Source: Algoriphagus zhangzhouensis
GTDB lineage: Bacteria; Bacteroidota; Bacteroidia; Cytophagales; Cyclobacteriaceae
Reading direction: 5' to 3'
Assembly: GCF_900148515.1 (NCBI RefSeq)
Contig: NZ_FRXN01000001.1
Span: forward strand, 186,001-250,000
DNA length: 64,000 nucleotides
The translations under genes and the position numbers were made by a program. The notes under the pieces were generated by a model. It saw only the letters and a list, made by a program, of their open reading frames with translations. It was not told the origin of the DNA and ran no database searches. Below, piece by piece: positions 42,631-51,436 of the stretch (its first letter is position 1; the number at the start of each line of letters is the position of its first letter).

Positions 42631-43697
42631 ATTTTGCCATAGTAGGTCACTCAGAAGATTGGAAAAGTATTCAAAAGTTCATTAATGGAATTCGGACTGC
42701 TGAATTGGAGCCTTTACCTGTAGATAAAATCAAGGAGGTGTTCGGTTTTATCCCTCCTAGAGAGATTTTTAGAATTACTCTTAGATCTAAAACTGGAAAG
42801 GAAGTCACAGGTGTCTATATCGAATCATTTATTGATCCCGATAAACTGGGAGTAACTTATTTAAGAACAAACATTAACAAAGTGAAAAAGGCCGTAATTC
42901 TTGCGGCTAAATTAAATGCAAAGCGCGTTGCTTTGGGAGGTTTTACTTCCATCTTGTTAGAAGGAAATATAGATTCATTTGAGGAGTACGATCTCAAGGT
43001 GACTACAGGCAATACACTAACTGCTGCATTTATTGTAAAGTCAGTAGAAAAAGCAGTTGCTGAATCGGGACAGGACTTGAACAGTGTAAAACTACTGGTT
43101 ATCGGAGCGACTGGAGATATAGGAATGGCGTGCATCCAATATTTTAAAGGGAAGGTAAAAAAACTAATCTTAAATGCCAGAAATAAAGCAAAACTAGAAA
43201 ATGCCGAAAAAGAGCTAATTGAACAAGGGGTCAATATTGCACTTGGGAATTCTTTGGAGGATTTGATTCCTGAGGCTGATGTCATTATTAGCGTAGCCAG
43301 TTCTAATAATATTGAAATAAAAAATGTCCGTGAGGGAGTTATAATATGTGATGCTGGATATCCCAAAAATCTTGATTTGAAATTTTCAGACTTAAAGGAG
43401 AATCTATTATTTCATGGGGGAATGGGTAAAGTAAGTCATGGTTATTGGTTTCGACCTGATTACTCCAATTTTTTTTACACCTATCCTGACCAATTCTTGG
43501 CACATGGGTGTGTTTTGGAGGTAATCGTTTTGGCTTTTGAAAATGTTTTTGAAAACTACTCTACAGGGAAAGGGAATATAACAAACAAAGGAATAGAAGA
43601 AATATATTGTTGGAGTTTGAAACACGGGGTTATTCTGGCTCCATTTTACAATTCTAGAGGTCTATGCAATCAGGGTAATAATTCGAACAAAAAATGA
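42606..43697 (+). CDS. aar: Long-chain acyl-ACP reductase-like protein (AAR)
   Basis: 363 residues, homologous along its length to cyanobacterial acyl-[acyl-carrier-protein] reductase, which makes the fatty aldehyde used by ADO. Conserved: FAIVGHSEDW at the start, YIESFIDP, VALGGFTSILLEG (109-120), KVTTGNTLTAAF (131-142), NADPH loop VIGATGDIGMA (165-175), NARN, CDAGYPKNLD (248-257), and the active-site Cys302 in HGCVLEVIVLAFE, which aligns with Cys294 of the Synechococcus enzyme. Start overlaps the ADO end; the end overlaps the next gene by 4 bases. Confidence 0.9.
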   Translation: MDSKTPSLDFAIVGHSEDWKSIQKFINGIRTAELEPLPVDKIKEVFGFIPPREIFRITLRSKTGKEVTGVYIESFIDPDKLGVTYLRTNINKVKKAVILAAKLNAKRVALGGFTSILLEGNIDSFEEYDLKVTTGNTLTAAFIVKSVEKAVAESGQDLNSVKLLVIGATGDIGMACIQYFKGKVKKLILNARNKAKLENAEKELIEQGVNIALGNSLEDLIPEADVIISVASSNNIEIKNVREGVIICDAGYPKNLDLKFSDLKENLLFHGGMGKVSHGYWFRPDYSNFFYTYPDQFLAHGCVLEVIVLAFENVFENYSTGKGNITNKGIEEIYCWSLKHGVILAPFYNSRGLCNQGNNSNKK

Positions 43698-44797
43698 AAA
43701 ATGCTGAACAGGTGCAATTATCTAAGCTTGTGTTTACTCACAATTGGGAGGATCCAAGAAGTGATGAATTAGCACTAAATATCCAAGCTGACAGCTCCTT
43801 GTTTACGATAACTTCTGGAGGGTGTAATGTTCTCGGATTTTTATTGAAAGATCCTAAAAAAATCTATAGTGTTGACATCAATTTAGCGCAATCTTATGTG
43901 CTAGAGTTGAAAATCGCCGGGTTTAAAGCATTAAGTTTTGAAGAGTTTTGTGTGTTTTCTGGATTGGAGAAAAATGGTAATCGAGAGTTAATTTTTGAAA
44001 AAGTAGGAAATCACCTTAGTCCAGATGCTCTGACCTTTTGGAAGGCGAACCAAACCATTATTTCTCAAGGATTTCTAATGGCTGGTAAGTATGAACGATT
44101 TGTAATATTTGCAGGTAAATTTTTGAATTTCCTTCAGGGTAAAAAAATGGTTGTTGGTCTATTCGACCCAAAGTCAAAAAAACAACAACAGGAGTATTTT
44201 GATAATGTTTGGAATACAAGGAGGTTTAAATATTTATTTAAAATTCTTTTCAATAAATGGATCTTGGCGAAACGCGGTCTGGTTGCAGATTATTTCCATT
44301 TTGATGATGGAAGTTCCTCTTTTTCAGAGAGTTTTTACAAACGTTCTAAAATAGTATTTAGAGATTTGCCAATTGAAGGAAACTACTTCTTATCACTCTA
44401 TTTGCTTGGGAAATATCGAAATCGAAATGAGGTTCCTGAGTATTTAAAAAAGTCCAATTTCGAAATTATAAAATCCAGAGTTGATCGAGTAAAAATCGTG
44501 ACTCAAGATGCTCAGAGTTTTCTGAATGGATTACCAGATAGAAGTATTGATTGTTTTGCTTTGTCCAATATTTGTGAGCTAATGAGTGAGGAGGAAACCT
44601 CTCGTTTATTTAGGGCTGTTTTACATACTGCAAATCCACATGCAAGAGTCATTTTCAGAAACTTGATGATACCTCGTGAAGTACCTGAAGAGTTGAAGAA
44701 TTCGATAGTGAAGGATGACTTATTGAGCGAGGAAATATTTAAAATGGATCGCTCATTTGTATATGGAAAGGTTTCGGCTTATTCAATACTTAAATAG
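43694..44797 (+). CDS. DUF3419 (BtaA-like) S-adenosylmethionine 3-amino-3-carboxypropyltransferase
   Basis: 367 residues. DUF3419 family: FTITSGGCNVLGFLLKDP (38-54) and IYSVDINLAQSYVLELKIAGF (SAM site, Asp61) at the N-terminus; a long middle; then SLYLLGKYRN and DRSIDCFALSNICELMS, a second Rossmann-like segment. BtaA attaches the aminocarboxypropyl group of SAM to diacylglycerol as the first step to betaine lipids. No BtaB methyltransferase is present here, so the final product may be a homoserine-type lipid or a different acceptor is used. Confidence 0.82.
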   Translation: MKNAEQVQLSKLVFTHNWEDPRSDELALNIQADSSLFTITSGGCNVLGFLLKDPKKIYSVDINLAQSYVLELKIAGFKALSFEEFCVFSGLEKNGNRELIFEKVGNHLSPDALTFWKANQTIISQGFLMAGKYERFVIFAGKFLNFLQGKKMVVGLFDPKSKKQQQEYFDNVWNTRRFKYLFKILFNKWILAKRGLVADYFHFDDGSSSFSESFYKRSKIVFRDLPIEGNYFLSLYLLGKYRNRNEVPEYLKKSNFEIIKSRVDRVKIVTQDAQSFLNGLPDRSIDCFALSNICELMSEEETSRLFRAVLHTANPHARVIFRNLMIPREVPEELKNSIVKDDLLSEEIFKMDRSFVYGKVSAYSILK

Positions 44798-44804
44798 ATG
44801 GTGC

Positions 44805-45704
44805 ATGAAAGATTCGTATTCAATTCCGGTGAAGCTTAATTGCTTGATATTAGTTTGCTGTACTATACTTTATTTCTTTTTGTTATACCTCGGTTCTGAA
44901 ACTCAAAATATTGGATTTAAATTTTTGATAGGGTTGGCTTTTGGTGTCACGTTAATCCCAGTCTATTCATTGATGCATGAAGCTGCCCATAATGCTTTGC
45001 ATCCTAAACCCAAATTGAACATTTTTTTAGGACAATTTCTAAGTACACTGTTCGGGGTTTCCTTCCATTTTTTTAGACATTGCCATCTAAAGCATCATAA
45101 AAAAAACAGAACCGATGAAGAGATGTGGGACCTGTATTACGAACATCAAAATAAATGGTTGAGATATGGGAATCTTTACCTGATGATGATTGGATTTGGT
45201 TATTTTGCTTTGTGGTTGAGCGTGATCTTATTTGCCCTAGCCCCTTCTTTGGTGTATACTAGATTTTTCAAAAGCCATACAGAAATCAGGGGCTTTTTAC
45301 AAGGAAGTGATCATCCCTTTAAGCTCAAAATAACTAGAAATGAATCATTGATAATCATTTTATTTCAAGTGTTTTGTCTTTGGTTGATTGATTGGGATTT
45401 TCTTACGTGGATTATTCTGTATATGGTGAATGGTTTTGTTTGGTCCTCGCAGAACTATGTAAATCACGCTTTTAGCCCAAGAAAAATCATCAATGGAGCC
45501 CATAATCTTAAGGTCCCTAGATTTTTGAATATTATTTACTTGAATTTCAATATTCATCTGGCTCATCATCAAAACCCAAATATCCCTTGGATACATTTAC
45601 CCAAATACATCGAATCTGAAGAAGGAAGAATCTCCTTTTTTAAAAATTACATCCGACTTTGGAAAGGGCCTAAACTAACTAAAGAATCTAACCCGAAATC
45701 TTAA
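44805..45704 (+). CDS. Membrane fatty acid desaturase
   Basis: 299 residues from the ATG at 44805 (8 bases after the previous stop; an earlier ATG at 44757 would overlap BtaA by 41 bases). Three His boxes: HEAAHNALH (58-66), HCHLKHHKK (92-100) and HLAHHQNPNIPW (251-262), with four or so transmembrane helices between. A di-iron desaturase or hydroxylase acting on acyl lipids or acyl-CoA/ACP. Last gene of the operon; it may set unsaturation of the acyl chain that enters AAR/ADO, or of membrane lipids. Confidence 0.88.
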   Translation: MKDSYSIPVKLNCLILVCCTILYFFLLYLGSETQNIGFKFLIGLAFGVTLIPVYSLMHEAAHNALHPKPKLNIFLGQFLSTLFGVSFHFFRHCHLKHHKKNRTDEEMWDLYYEHQNKWLRYGNLYLMMIGFGYFALWLSVILFALAPSLVYTRFFKSHTEIRGFLQGSDHPFKLKITRNESLIIILFQVFCLWLIDWDFLTWIILYMVNGFVWSSQNYVNHAFSPRKIINGAHNLKVPRFLNIIYLNFNIHLAHHQNPNIPWIHLPKYIESEEGRISFFKNYIRLWKGPKLTKESNPKS

Positions 45705-45876
45705 TGTAACTTAAGTGCTTGAATAATAAGGTCTAAGTTTTCTAGCAACAGAGAACGATGAAAAAAGAAAGAAAATAGGGGAGTTTTTTTCTGAATTTAA
45801 TAAAAACTCAAAACCAATTTCCACGTTATTTACATTTCAAAACTGGTTATTTACGCCCGCGTTCAATTCCTATTAA

Positions 45877-46329
45877 ATGTTTTTAGATCTTCTTACTGCC
45901 ATGCTTTGGAGCATGTCTCCGCTTGGCGAAGCCAAAGTTGGGATTCCATATGCTTTGTTGAATGGCGTAGATATTTATCTGGCTTTGATATTTAGCTTTT
46001 TGGCAAACCTGTTGGTGTTTCCCATTATGAATTTCTTTTTTGACGTCTTCAACCGCTACTTCCTGAAATACTATTATTACAAAAAGGCAGCAATTTTTGT
46101 CGGGAGAAGAGCAAAGTCAGGTGCGGGTAAGAATGTTGAAAAATATGGATTCTGGGGACTGATGTTTTTTGTGGCAATGCCGGTACCGGGAACAGGTGTC
46201 TATGCTGGAACCATTGCAGGTTATCTATTTGGCTTGGATAGGAGAAAGGCATTTATTGCAAACGCGATCGGAATTTTGATTTCCTGTTTGATCGTTTGGG
46301 TAGCTACATTGACAGCGATGAAACTCTGA
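45877..46329 (+). CDS. Small multidrug export family membrane protein (Sm_multidrug_ex, COG2426)
   Basis: 150 residues, four hydrophobic segments, SPLGEAKVGIPYALLNGVD near the start and MFFVAMPVPGTGVYAGTIAGYLFGL with Pro/Gly-rich re-entrant-like sequence. Belongs to PF06695; transport role is annotated by similarity and not proven. Confidence 0.82.
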   Translation: MFLDLLTAMLWSMSPLGEAKVGIPYALLNGVDIYLALIFSFLANLLVFPIMNFFFDVFNRYFLKYYYYKKAAIFVGRRAKSGAGKNVEKYGFWGLMFFVAMPVPGTGVYAGTIAGYLFGLDRRKAFIANAIGILISCLIVWVATLTAMKL

Positions 46330-46346
46330 TTTAAAATTCGATAAAT

Positions 46347-46523
46347 CTAGTTAATCCCCTTTTTAATTTTCTCTATTCGGTTCGAGATTTCATTCGCTTC
46401 GGCGCTCTTTTGATCGCTTAGCTTTCTGTTTGAATGAGAAAGTTTATAGGACTCATCGAGTAACTTCTTATACTGGATTTCCAATTTTTCGAGCTCAGAC
46501 TTCTTTTTGAATAAATTGAACAT
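46347..46523 (-). CDS. Lacal_2735-family small coiled-coil protein
   Basis: 58 residues: begins MFNLFKKKSELEKLEIQYKK, middle LLDESYKLSHSNRKLSDQKSA, ends EISNRIEKIKKGIN. The MF.LFKKKSE.EKL start and the SHSNRK.SDQK.AEA centre are typical of the short Lacal_2735 family of Bacteroidota. Function unknown, probably a helical hairpin. ATG at 46521-46523, stop TAG at 46347. Confidence 0.78.
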   Translation of the reverse strand: MFNLFKKKSELEKLEIQYKKLLDESYKLSHSNRKLSDQKSAEANEISNRIEKIKKGIN

Positions 46524-46597
46524 GGCAGAAATTTAAAGTAGAAACTTCAAATTTCAAGATTTGTTTAGATCATTTTAAGAGGTGTCCTTCCTCTAAA

Positions 46598-46631
46598 CAA
46601 AAAAAGGCAGCTTTAAAATTTGCTGCCTTTA
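46598..46631 (-). terminator. Terminator of the TIM-barrel isomerase gene
   Basis: Minus-strand AAAGGCAGC, 10-nt loop, GCTGCCTTTTTTT. Confidence 0.85.
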
Positions 46632-46653
46632 TCGGTGTTAAGTAATCAGGTAA

Positions 46654-47679
46654 TTATGCTAAACTCTTTCTACAGAACTCCACGCATTTCTGAACTTCTT
46701 TGACTGGATCTGAATTTTCAGGAACCTGATATTCCAGTTCAATCGTTGCTGGGAATTTGTATTTATTTTTTTGAATTGTTTTCAAAACATCTCCAATTGG
46801 AGTATCTCCTTCACCCCAAACTACATTTCCTTTTCCATGCGCTGGAGTTTGTCTGTCTTTGGTATGCATGCTCAGGATTCTCCCATGTTGCTTTTCCAAC
46901 AGAGGAAACAAATCTGTATTTCCTGCTGCGATGTAATGTCCCATATCCAAGTTCAAGGCATTTTTTGGACTTTGCGCAAGAGCTGTATCCCAAAAATCAA
47001 AGGTTTGCTGCTCATGACCATGATAAGCAACTGACATACCATATCGTTCTCCCATTTTTCCAAGTTTCAAAGTCTGGGCATCATTTGCTGGATGTTCTAA
47101 AGTTACATGACTAGCACCTAGAGCTTTAGCAGCTTTCATTCCGTAGGCAATTTCAGCATCTGTATTATTGGCCCCGAAAGCGGAAGGCTTAAATGCATAA
47201 ATGCTTACTCCAGCATCCTTATACATTTTGCGAACCTGCTCAAAAGGCTTCATATCCGCATTGGCTCTCCAAGTTGCTACAGCTTGTGAATAGGCAGTAA
47301 CTTCTTTTTGAAGTTCTTCCCATTCTTTCTTTTCATCATCGGTCAATTGCCCATCTCTGGCTTTTCTCCCTAGTTGCCACATTTTTCCTCTTTCAAACGT
47401 TGGCGTTGGCATTCCTGCAAAAGATTCGGCTGGATCTCCCATTAATTCAATTGCGCTCAAACCAGAGTCGATTACATATTTTAAGGTAGCCTCTGCGCTT
47501 TGATCAGGTAGAGACCGGAATGAATAGGTAATACATCCGATTTGTACTCCATTGATATTGCTATCAGGCTTGTTGAAATTCTTGATAATTGCTGGAGCAC
47601 CTTTCAGCCAAGTAGGAGCTAAAGCAAGGCCAGCTACTCCTAAAGTGGATTTGATGAGAAATTCTCTTCTGTTTTTCAT
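46654..47679 (-). CDS. Tat-exported sugar phosphate isomerase/epimerase-like TIM barrel
   Basis: 341 residues. Twin-arginine signal (NRREFLIKSTLGVAGLALAP), then a xylose-isomerase-like barrel (AP_endonuc_2): VQIGCITYSFRSLPDQSAE, GLSAIELMGDPAE, ALGASHVTLEHP, GMSVAYHGHEQQ, ALNLDMGHYIAAG, ILSMHTKDRQ and PATIELEYQVP carry the likely metal Glu, His and Asp ligands. Acts on a periplasmic sugar; it resembles enzymes of oxidised (3-keto) sugar pathways, but the operator shared by the uronate regulon was not found upstream. Confidence 0.85.
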   Translation of the reverse strand: MKNRREFLIKSTLGVAGLALAPTWLKGAPAIIKNFNKPDSNINGVQIGCITYSFRSLPDQSAEATLKYVIDSGLSAIELMGDPAESFAGMPTPTFERGKMWQLGRKARDGQLTDDEKKEWEELQKEVTAYSQAVATWRANADMKPFEQVRKMYKDAGVSIYAFKPSAFGANNTDAEIAYGMKAAKALGASHVTLEHPANDAQTLKLGKMGERYGMSVAYHGHEQQTFDFWDTALAQSPKNALNLDMGHYIAAGNTDLFPLLEKQHGRILSMHTKDRQTPAHGKGNVVWGEGDTPIGDVLKTIQKNKYKFPATIELEYQVPENSDPVKEVQKCVEFCRKSLA

Positions 47680-47890
47680 GGTTTTTGGGTCTTGTTAATG
47701 AGGTTTGAGTAATTGATTATTGGAAAGCCAATTTAATGCTTGATTTCAAATTCCTTGAATTTCCGCTGAAAAAAGGAGTTTTAGTGAACCGTTTATGGAA
47801 AAGTGGAGAATTGAAAAATTTCAGTATTGAAAATTTCACATAGAAAATAAGGTTTGGTGTCAAAGGATTTATTTCATCTAACTTTAGAAC

Positions 47891-48316
47891 ATGAATCAAT
47901 TAGAAGTACGGATTGTACGTGGGGATTTTTTGAAAGAATTGACTTTTCAGACTGCCCGAAGTAGTGGTCCTGGAGGGCAAAATGTCAACAAAGTGGAGAC
48001 CAAGGTTTTGTTGTTTTTTGATATCTCAAATTCCCAGATTCTAACTGAGGAAGAAAAGGAGAAAGTACTATCCAAGTTTTCCAATAAAGTGGATCAAACT
48101 GGCGTCCTTCAATTACAGAGTCAGGAAAAACGTTCCCAAATCCAAAACAAGGACCTAGTCATCGGAAAGTTTTATGATCTGCTTCGAAAGGCTTTTGAAA
48201 AAAAGAAAATCAGAAAGGCCAGCAAACCCAGTAAGGGAGCCATTGAAAAACGTCTAAAATCCAAAAAACAGCATTCTGAGAAAAAGAAAGCTAGAAACTG
48301 GAAGAAAGACCTTTGA
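47891..48316 (+). CDS. arfB: Aminoacyl-tRNA hydrolase/ribosome rescue factor
   Basis: 141 residues. Catalytic RF-1 domain with the GGQ motif in ARSSGPGGQNVNKVETKVLL and a basic C-terminal tail (KKKIRKASKPSKG, EKKKARNWKK) that enters the mRNA channel. Frees stalled ribosomes. A TAACTTTA element at 47879-47886 ends 4 bases before the ATG, so the mRNA may be leaderless. Confidence 0.93.
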   Translation: MNQLEVRIVRGDFLKELTFQTARSSGPGGQNVNKVETKVLLFFDISNSQILTEEEKEKVLSKFSNKVDQTGVLQLQSQEKRSQIQNKDLVIGKFYDLLRKAFEKKKIRKASKPSKGAIEKRLKSKKQHSEKKKARNWKKDL

Positions 48317-48357
48317 GTATTTATTTGTTCTCATTGACAGAAAAGGGCAGAAAGCGA

Positions 48358-49035
48358 TCACTGGGAGCTGTTCTTTGACTCATAAATTTTAACCAGTAAT
48401 TTTTCGCAGACTTTTTGGCTGAGAGTTTCCTTTTCAGAATCCAGATAATTAACCACAATACTTTGATCAAAGGCTTCCTTGGAAATGATTTTTAACTCGG
48501 TTCCCAAGGTCAACTTTCGGCTATTCAAATATTCCAAAAACTCAGTGGAAGAATCTGATAACGCTGCCAAAATCACTTCTTGGCCTGGCTTTGCCTCAGA
48601 TAAACTTTTAAACTGCAAATCTTGAATTCTTCCCTGCTTATCCGGAATAGGGGATCCATGTGGATCAACCGTCGGATAGCCCATCATTTCATCCATTCTC
48701 TCAAAAAACTTGCTTGCATGTATGTGCTCGACTTGTTCGGCTATTTCATGGACTTCTTCCCAGCCAAATCCCATTTTGGTCACCAAAAACATCTCAGTCA
48801 GCCTGTGTTTTCTAACTATCAATGCAGCTTCCTTTTTACCCTTGGGAGTCAATACAACCGGCTTGTATTTCTCATAAATACAGGAGCCAGATTTTTGCAA
48901 AGTCTTCACCATGCTGTTTGCGGTAGGCATACTCACTTCGAGCTGATGTGCTAATTCTGAGATGTTTACCTCACCTTTTTCATTGGCTAGGTTAAAAAGA
49001 GCTTTCAGGTAATTTTCTTCAGTTGTCGAGGCCAT
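48358..49035 (-). CDS. mntR: DtxR/MntR-family metal-dependent regulator
   Basis: 225 residues from the ATG at 49035; an upstream TTG lies inside the operator palindrome. N-terminal winged helix (TEENYLKALFNLANEKGEVNISELAHQLEVSMPTANSMVKTLQ), dimerisation domain with metal ligands in RKHRLTEMFLVTKMGFGWEEVHEIAEQVEHIHASKFFERMD, and a C-terminal FeoA/SH3-like domain (about 150-225). Divergent from a TonB receptor gene; two matching palindromes are in the 127-base gap. Manganese or iron is the likely co-repressor. Confidence 0.9.
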   Translation of the reverse strand: MASTTEENYLKALFNLANEKGEVNISELAHQLEVSMPTANSMVKTLQKSGSCIYEKYKPVVLTPKGKKEAALIVRKHRLTEMFLVTKMGFGWEEVHEIAEQVEHIHASKFFERMDEMMGYPTVDPHGSPIPDKQGRIQDLQFKSLSEAKPGQEVILAALSDSSTEFLEYLNSRKLTLGTELKIISKEAFDQSIVVNYLDSEKETLSQKVCEKLLVKIYESKNSSQ

Positions 49036-49041
49036 TTGAAC

Positions 49042-49059
49042 TATTTGATTAATCAAATA
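49042..49059. promoter_or_regulatory. Operator palindrome next to the DtxR-like gene
   Basis: TATTTGATTAATCAAATA, perfect 18-bp palindrome, 6 bases before the regulator ATG and just downstream of its TAATTTTG -7 element (49062-49069, minus). Suggests autoregulation. Confidence 0.65.
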
Positions 49060-49084
49060 TGCAAAATTATTTCTTCATAATAAA

Positions 49085-49115
49085 TTTGTTAGAATAATCT
49101 AACATTATACTTTTG
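49085..49115 (+). promoter_or_regulatory. Promoter and operator of the TonB receptor
   Basis: -33 TTTG (49085-49088), 19-base spacer, -7 TACTTTTG (49108-49115). The spacer holds the inverted repeat TGTTAGA-ATAA-TCTAACA (49087-49104), matching the other palindrome at GA-TAATC. Repressor binding would block RNA polymerase. Confidence 0.7.
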
Positions 49116-49162
49116 TGGTAATAATAAAAAATTAAAGACTAAAAATCTCCTCTGAAAAGTCT

Positions 49163-51436
49163 ATGAAACAGCTATTTGCGGTTCTTGTTTTTTTCTTGAC
49201 TATTATTCAATTCTCTTTAGGACAAGAGAAGATCTATGGTAAAGTGGAATCCAAATCCCAAGGCTTGGAGTTTGCCAATGTGTTTATAGCAGAACTGGGA
49301 AGGGGAGTGGTGACTGATTCTTTGGGGAATTTCCAAATGGATCAACTCAATAAAGGGAAATTCAAATTAGAGGTAAGTTTACTGGGATATAGAAAGGCGG
49401 TGATTGAAGTTGTGATTCCACAATCTGAACCAATCCAAATTTCTTTGGATCCTCTTGATAATAGTCTAGATGAGGTAGTGGTTAGTGGAACCATGCAAGA
49501 GGTTTCAAGATTGAATAGTCCGGTTCCGGTTGAGGTGTATAAGGATGGGTTTTTCAAGGCTAATCCAACGCCTTCCTTATTCGAGTCCCTTCAAAATGTC
49601 AATGGAGTCCGCCCCCAGATCAATTGCAATATTTGCAATACAGGAGATATTCACATCAATGGCCTGGAAGGTCCTTATACCATGGTTTTGATTGATGGAA
49701 TGCCGATCGTTAGTGGTTTGTCCACGGTATACGGGCTGACAGGAATTCCTCAGGCATTAATAGATAGAATCGAAGTGGTCAAAGGACCTGCCTCTACTTT
49801 GTATGGCTCTGAAGCTGTAGGAGGTTTGATCAATATCATCACAAAAAAACCGGATTTGGCTCCTGTCTTCAATGTTGATGTATTTGGAACCGGATGGGGA
49901 GAACTGAATCTGGATCTGGGATTGAAAACCCAATGGGGAAAATCCATTCAGTCTTTGACTGGTATCAATGCCTTTTATTACGACCATCCCATCGATAATA
50001 ATGGGGATGGGATGACTGATTTGACTTTGGCCAAGCGGATTTCTGTCTTTGAAAAACTCAGCTTTGAAAGAAAGAGCCGGAAAAGCATGAACATCGGGAT
50101 TCGCTATCTCTACGAGGATAGATGGGGAGGTCAGATGAATTGGGATAAAACCTATCGGGGCGGTTCAGAAGTTTATGGAGAAAGCATTTATACCAGTCGC
50201 TGGGAGTTATTTGGCAATTACCAGTTGCCTGGAGCAGAAAACTTCAATTTCCAATTTTCTGCAAATGGTCATGATCAAAACTCGGTGTATGGAAATGTCG
50301 AATACTTAGGACAACAAACCATTGGATTTGGGCAGTTTACCTGGGCAAAAGATGCTGGGAATCATCAGTTGTTGACCGGTTTGGCCTATCGTTATACCTA
50401 TTACGATGATAATACCCCTGCGACGGCAGGAATAAGCTTGGATGAAAATAAACCTTCAGAAATCCATTTACCGGGCATTTTTATTCAAGATGAAATCAGG
50501 ATCTCTCCAACCCAAAGTTTGCTTTTGGGAGCCAGATCCGATTATAATTCCATTCACGGGACGATCCTTTCACCGCGCCTCAATTACAAACTGTCCTCCT
50601 TGGATCAAACAACTGTATTTAGGTTTTCTGTGGGAAATGGCTTTCGGGTAGCCAATGTTTTTACGGAGGATCATGCTGCTTTGACAGGGGCGAGAGAAGT
50701 GGTTTTTGCCGAAGAGTTGAAACCTGAAAAATCCTGGAATGTCAATGCCAACTTGGTGAAGAATTTCTATACCGATAAAGGTACTTTCTTCAATCTGGAT
50801 GGATCGGTTTTCTACACTTATTTTACCAATAGGATCATTCCGGATTATGAGACCAACCCAAATCAGATTATTTATGCCAATTTGGACGGGCATGCAATTT
50901 CCAAAGGTATTTCCTTGAATTCCAGCTTTGCATTTCCTTCAGGTTGGGAGGGAAGCCTTGGAGCCACTTTGATGGATGTAAGTTTTGAAGAGGATGGCGT
51001 CATGATAAGACAATTGCTTTCGGAGCGTTTCTCCGGAGTTTGGAATATTGCCTACAACATACCTGGTTGGAATCTTAAAATCGATTATACAGGGAATATT
51101 TATAGTCCAATGCGACTTCCACTTTTGGGTGAATTGGATGAAAGATCGGAGTATTCTCCTTGGTGGAGTATTCAAAATATCCAGTTGACTCAAGGTTTGG
51201 GAGAGAGATGGGAGATTTTTGGAGGGATTAAGAACCTTCTGAATTATACTCCGCCTGCCAATAGCATTGCAAGGGCTTTTGATCCTTTTGACAAAGGAGT
51301 GGAATTTGCCTCAGATGGTTCTGTGGTACCCACACCGGAAAACCCGCAGGCATTGACCTTTGATCCGACTTATATGTTTGCTCCAAATCAAGGAATACGA
51401 GGTTTTGTCGGAGTAAGGTTCACAATTTTGGATTAA
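49163..51436 (+). CDS. TonB-dependent receptor, probably metal (Mn/Fe) uptake
   Basis: 757 residues. Signal peptide (MKQLFAVLVFFLTIIQFSLG), CarboxypepD_reg domain (about 22-100), TonB box-like DEVVVSGTM, plug with INCNICNTGDIHINGLEGPYT and YGSEAVGGLINIITKKP, then the barrel ending GVRFTILD. The paired Cys in CNICN on the plug is suggestive of a metal or haem-type ligand. Control by the divergent DtxR/MntR-like regulator points to manganese or iron import. Its end overlaps a convergent gene by 4 bases. Confidence 0.92.
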   Translation: MKQLFAVLVFFLTIIQFSLGQEKIYGKVESKSQGLEFANVFIAELGRGVVTDSLGNFQMDQLNKGKFKLEVSLLGYRKAVIEVVIPQSEPIQISLDPLDNSLDEVVVSGTMQEVSRLNSPVPVEVYKDGFFKANPTPSLFESLQNVNGVRPQINCNICNTGDIHINGLEGPYTMVLIDGMPIVSGLSTVYGLTGIPQALIDRIEVVKGPASTLYGSEAVGGLINIITKKPDLAPVFNVDVFGTGWGELNLDLGLKTQWGKSIQSLTGINAFYYDHPIDNNGDGMTDLTLAKRISVFEKLSFERKSRKSMNIGIRYLYEDRWGGQMNWDKTYRGGSEVYGESIYTSRWELFGNYQLPGAENFNFQFSANGHDQNSVYGNVEYLGQQTIGFGQFTWAKDAGNHQLLTGLAYRYTYYDDNTPATAGISLDENKPSEIHLPGIFIQDEIRISPTQSLLLGARSDYNSIHGTILSPRLNYKLSSLDQTTVFRFSVGNGFRVANVFTEDHAALTGAREVVFAEELKPEKSWNVNANLVKNFYTDKGTFFNLDGSVFYTYFTNRIIPDYETNPNQIIYANLDGHAISKGISLNSSFAFPSGWEGSLGATLMDVSFEEDGVMIRQLLSERFSGVWNIAYNIPGWNLKIDYTGNIYSPMRLPLLGELDERSEYSPWWSIQNIQLTQGLGERWEIFGGIKNLLNYTPPANSIARAFDPFDKGVEFASDGSVVPTPENPQALTFDPTYMFAPNQGIRGFVGVRFTILD

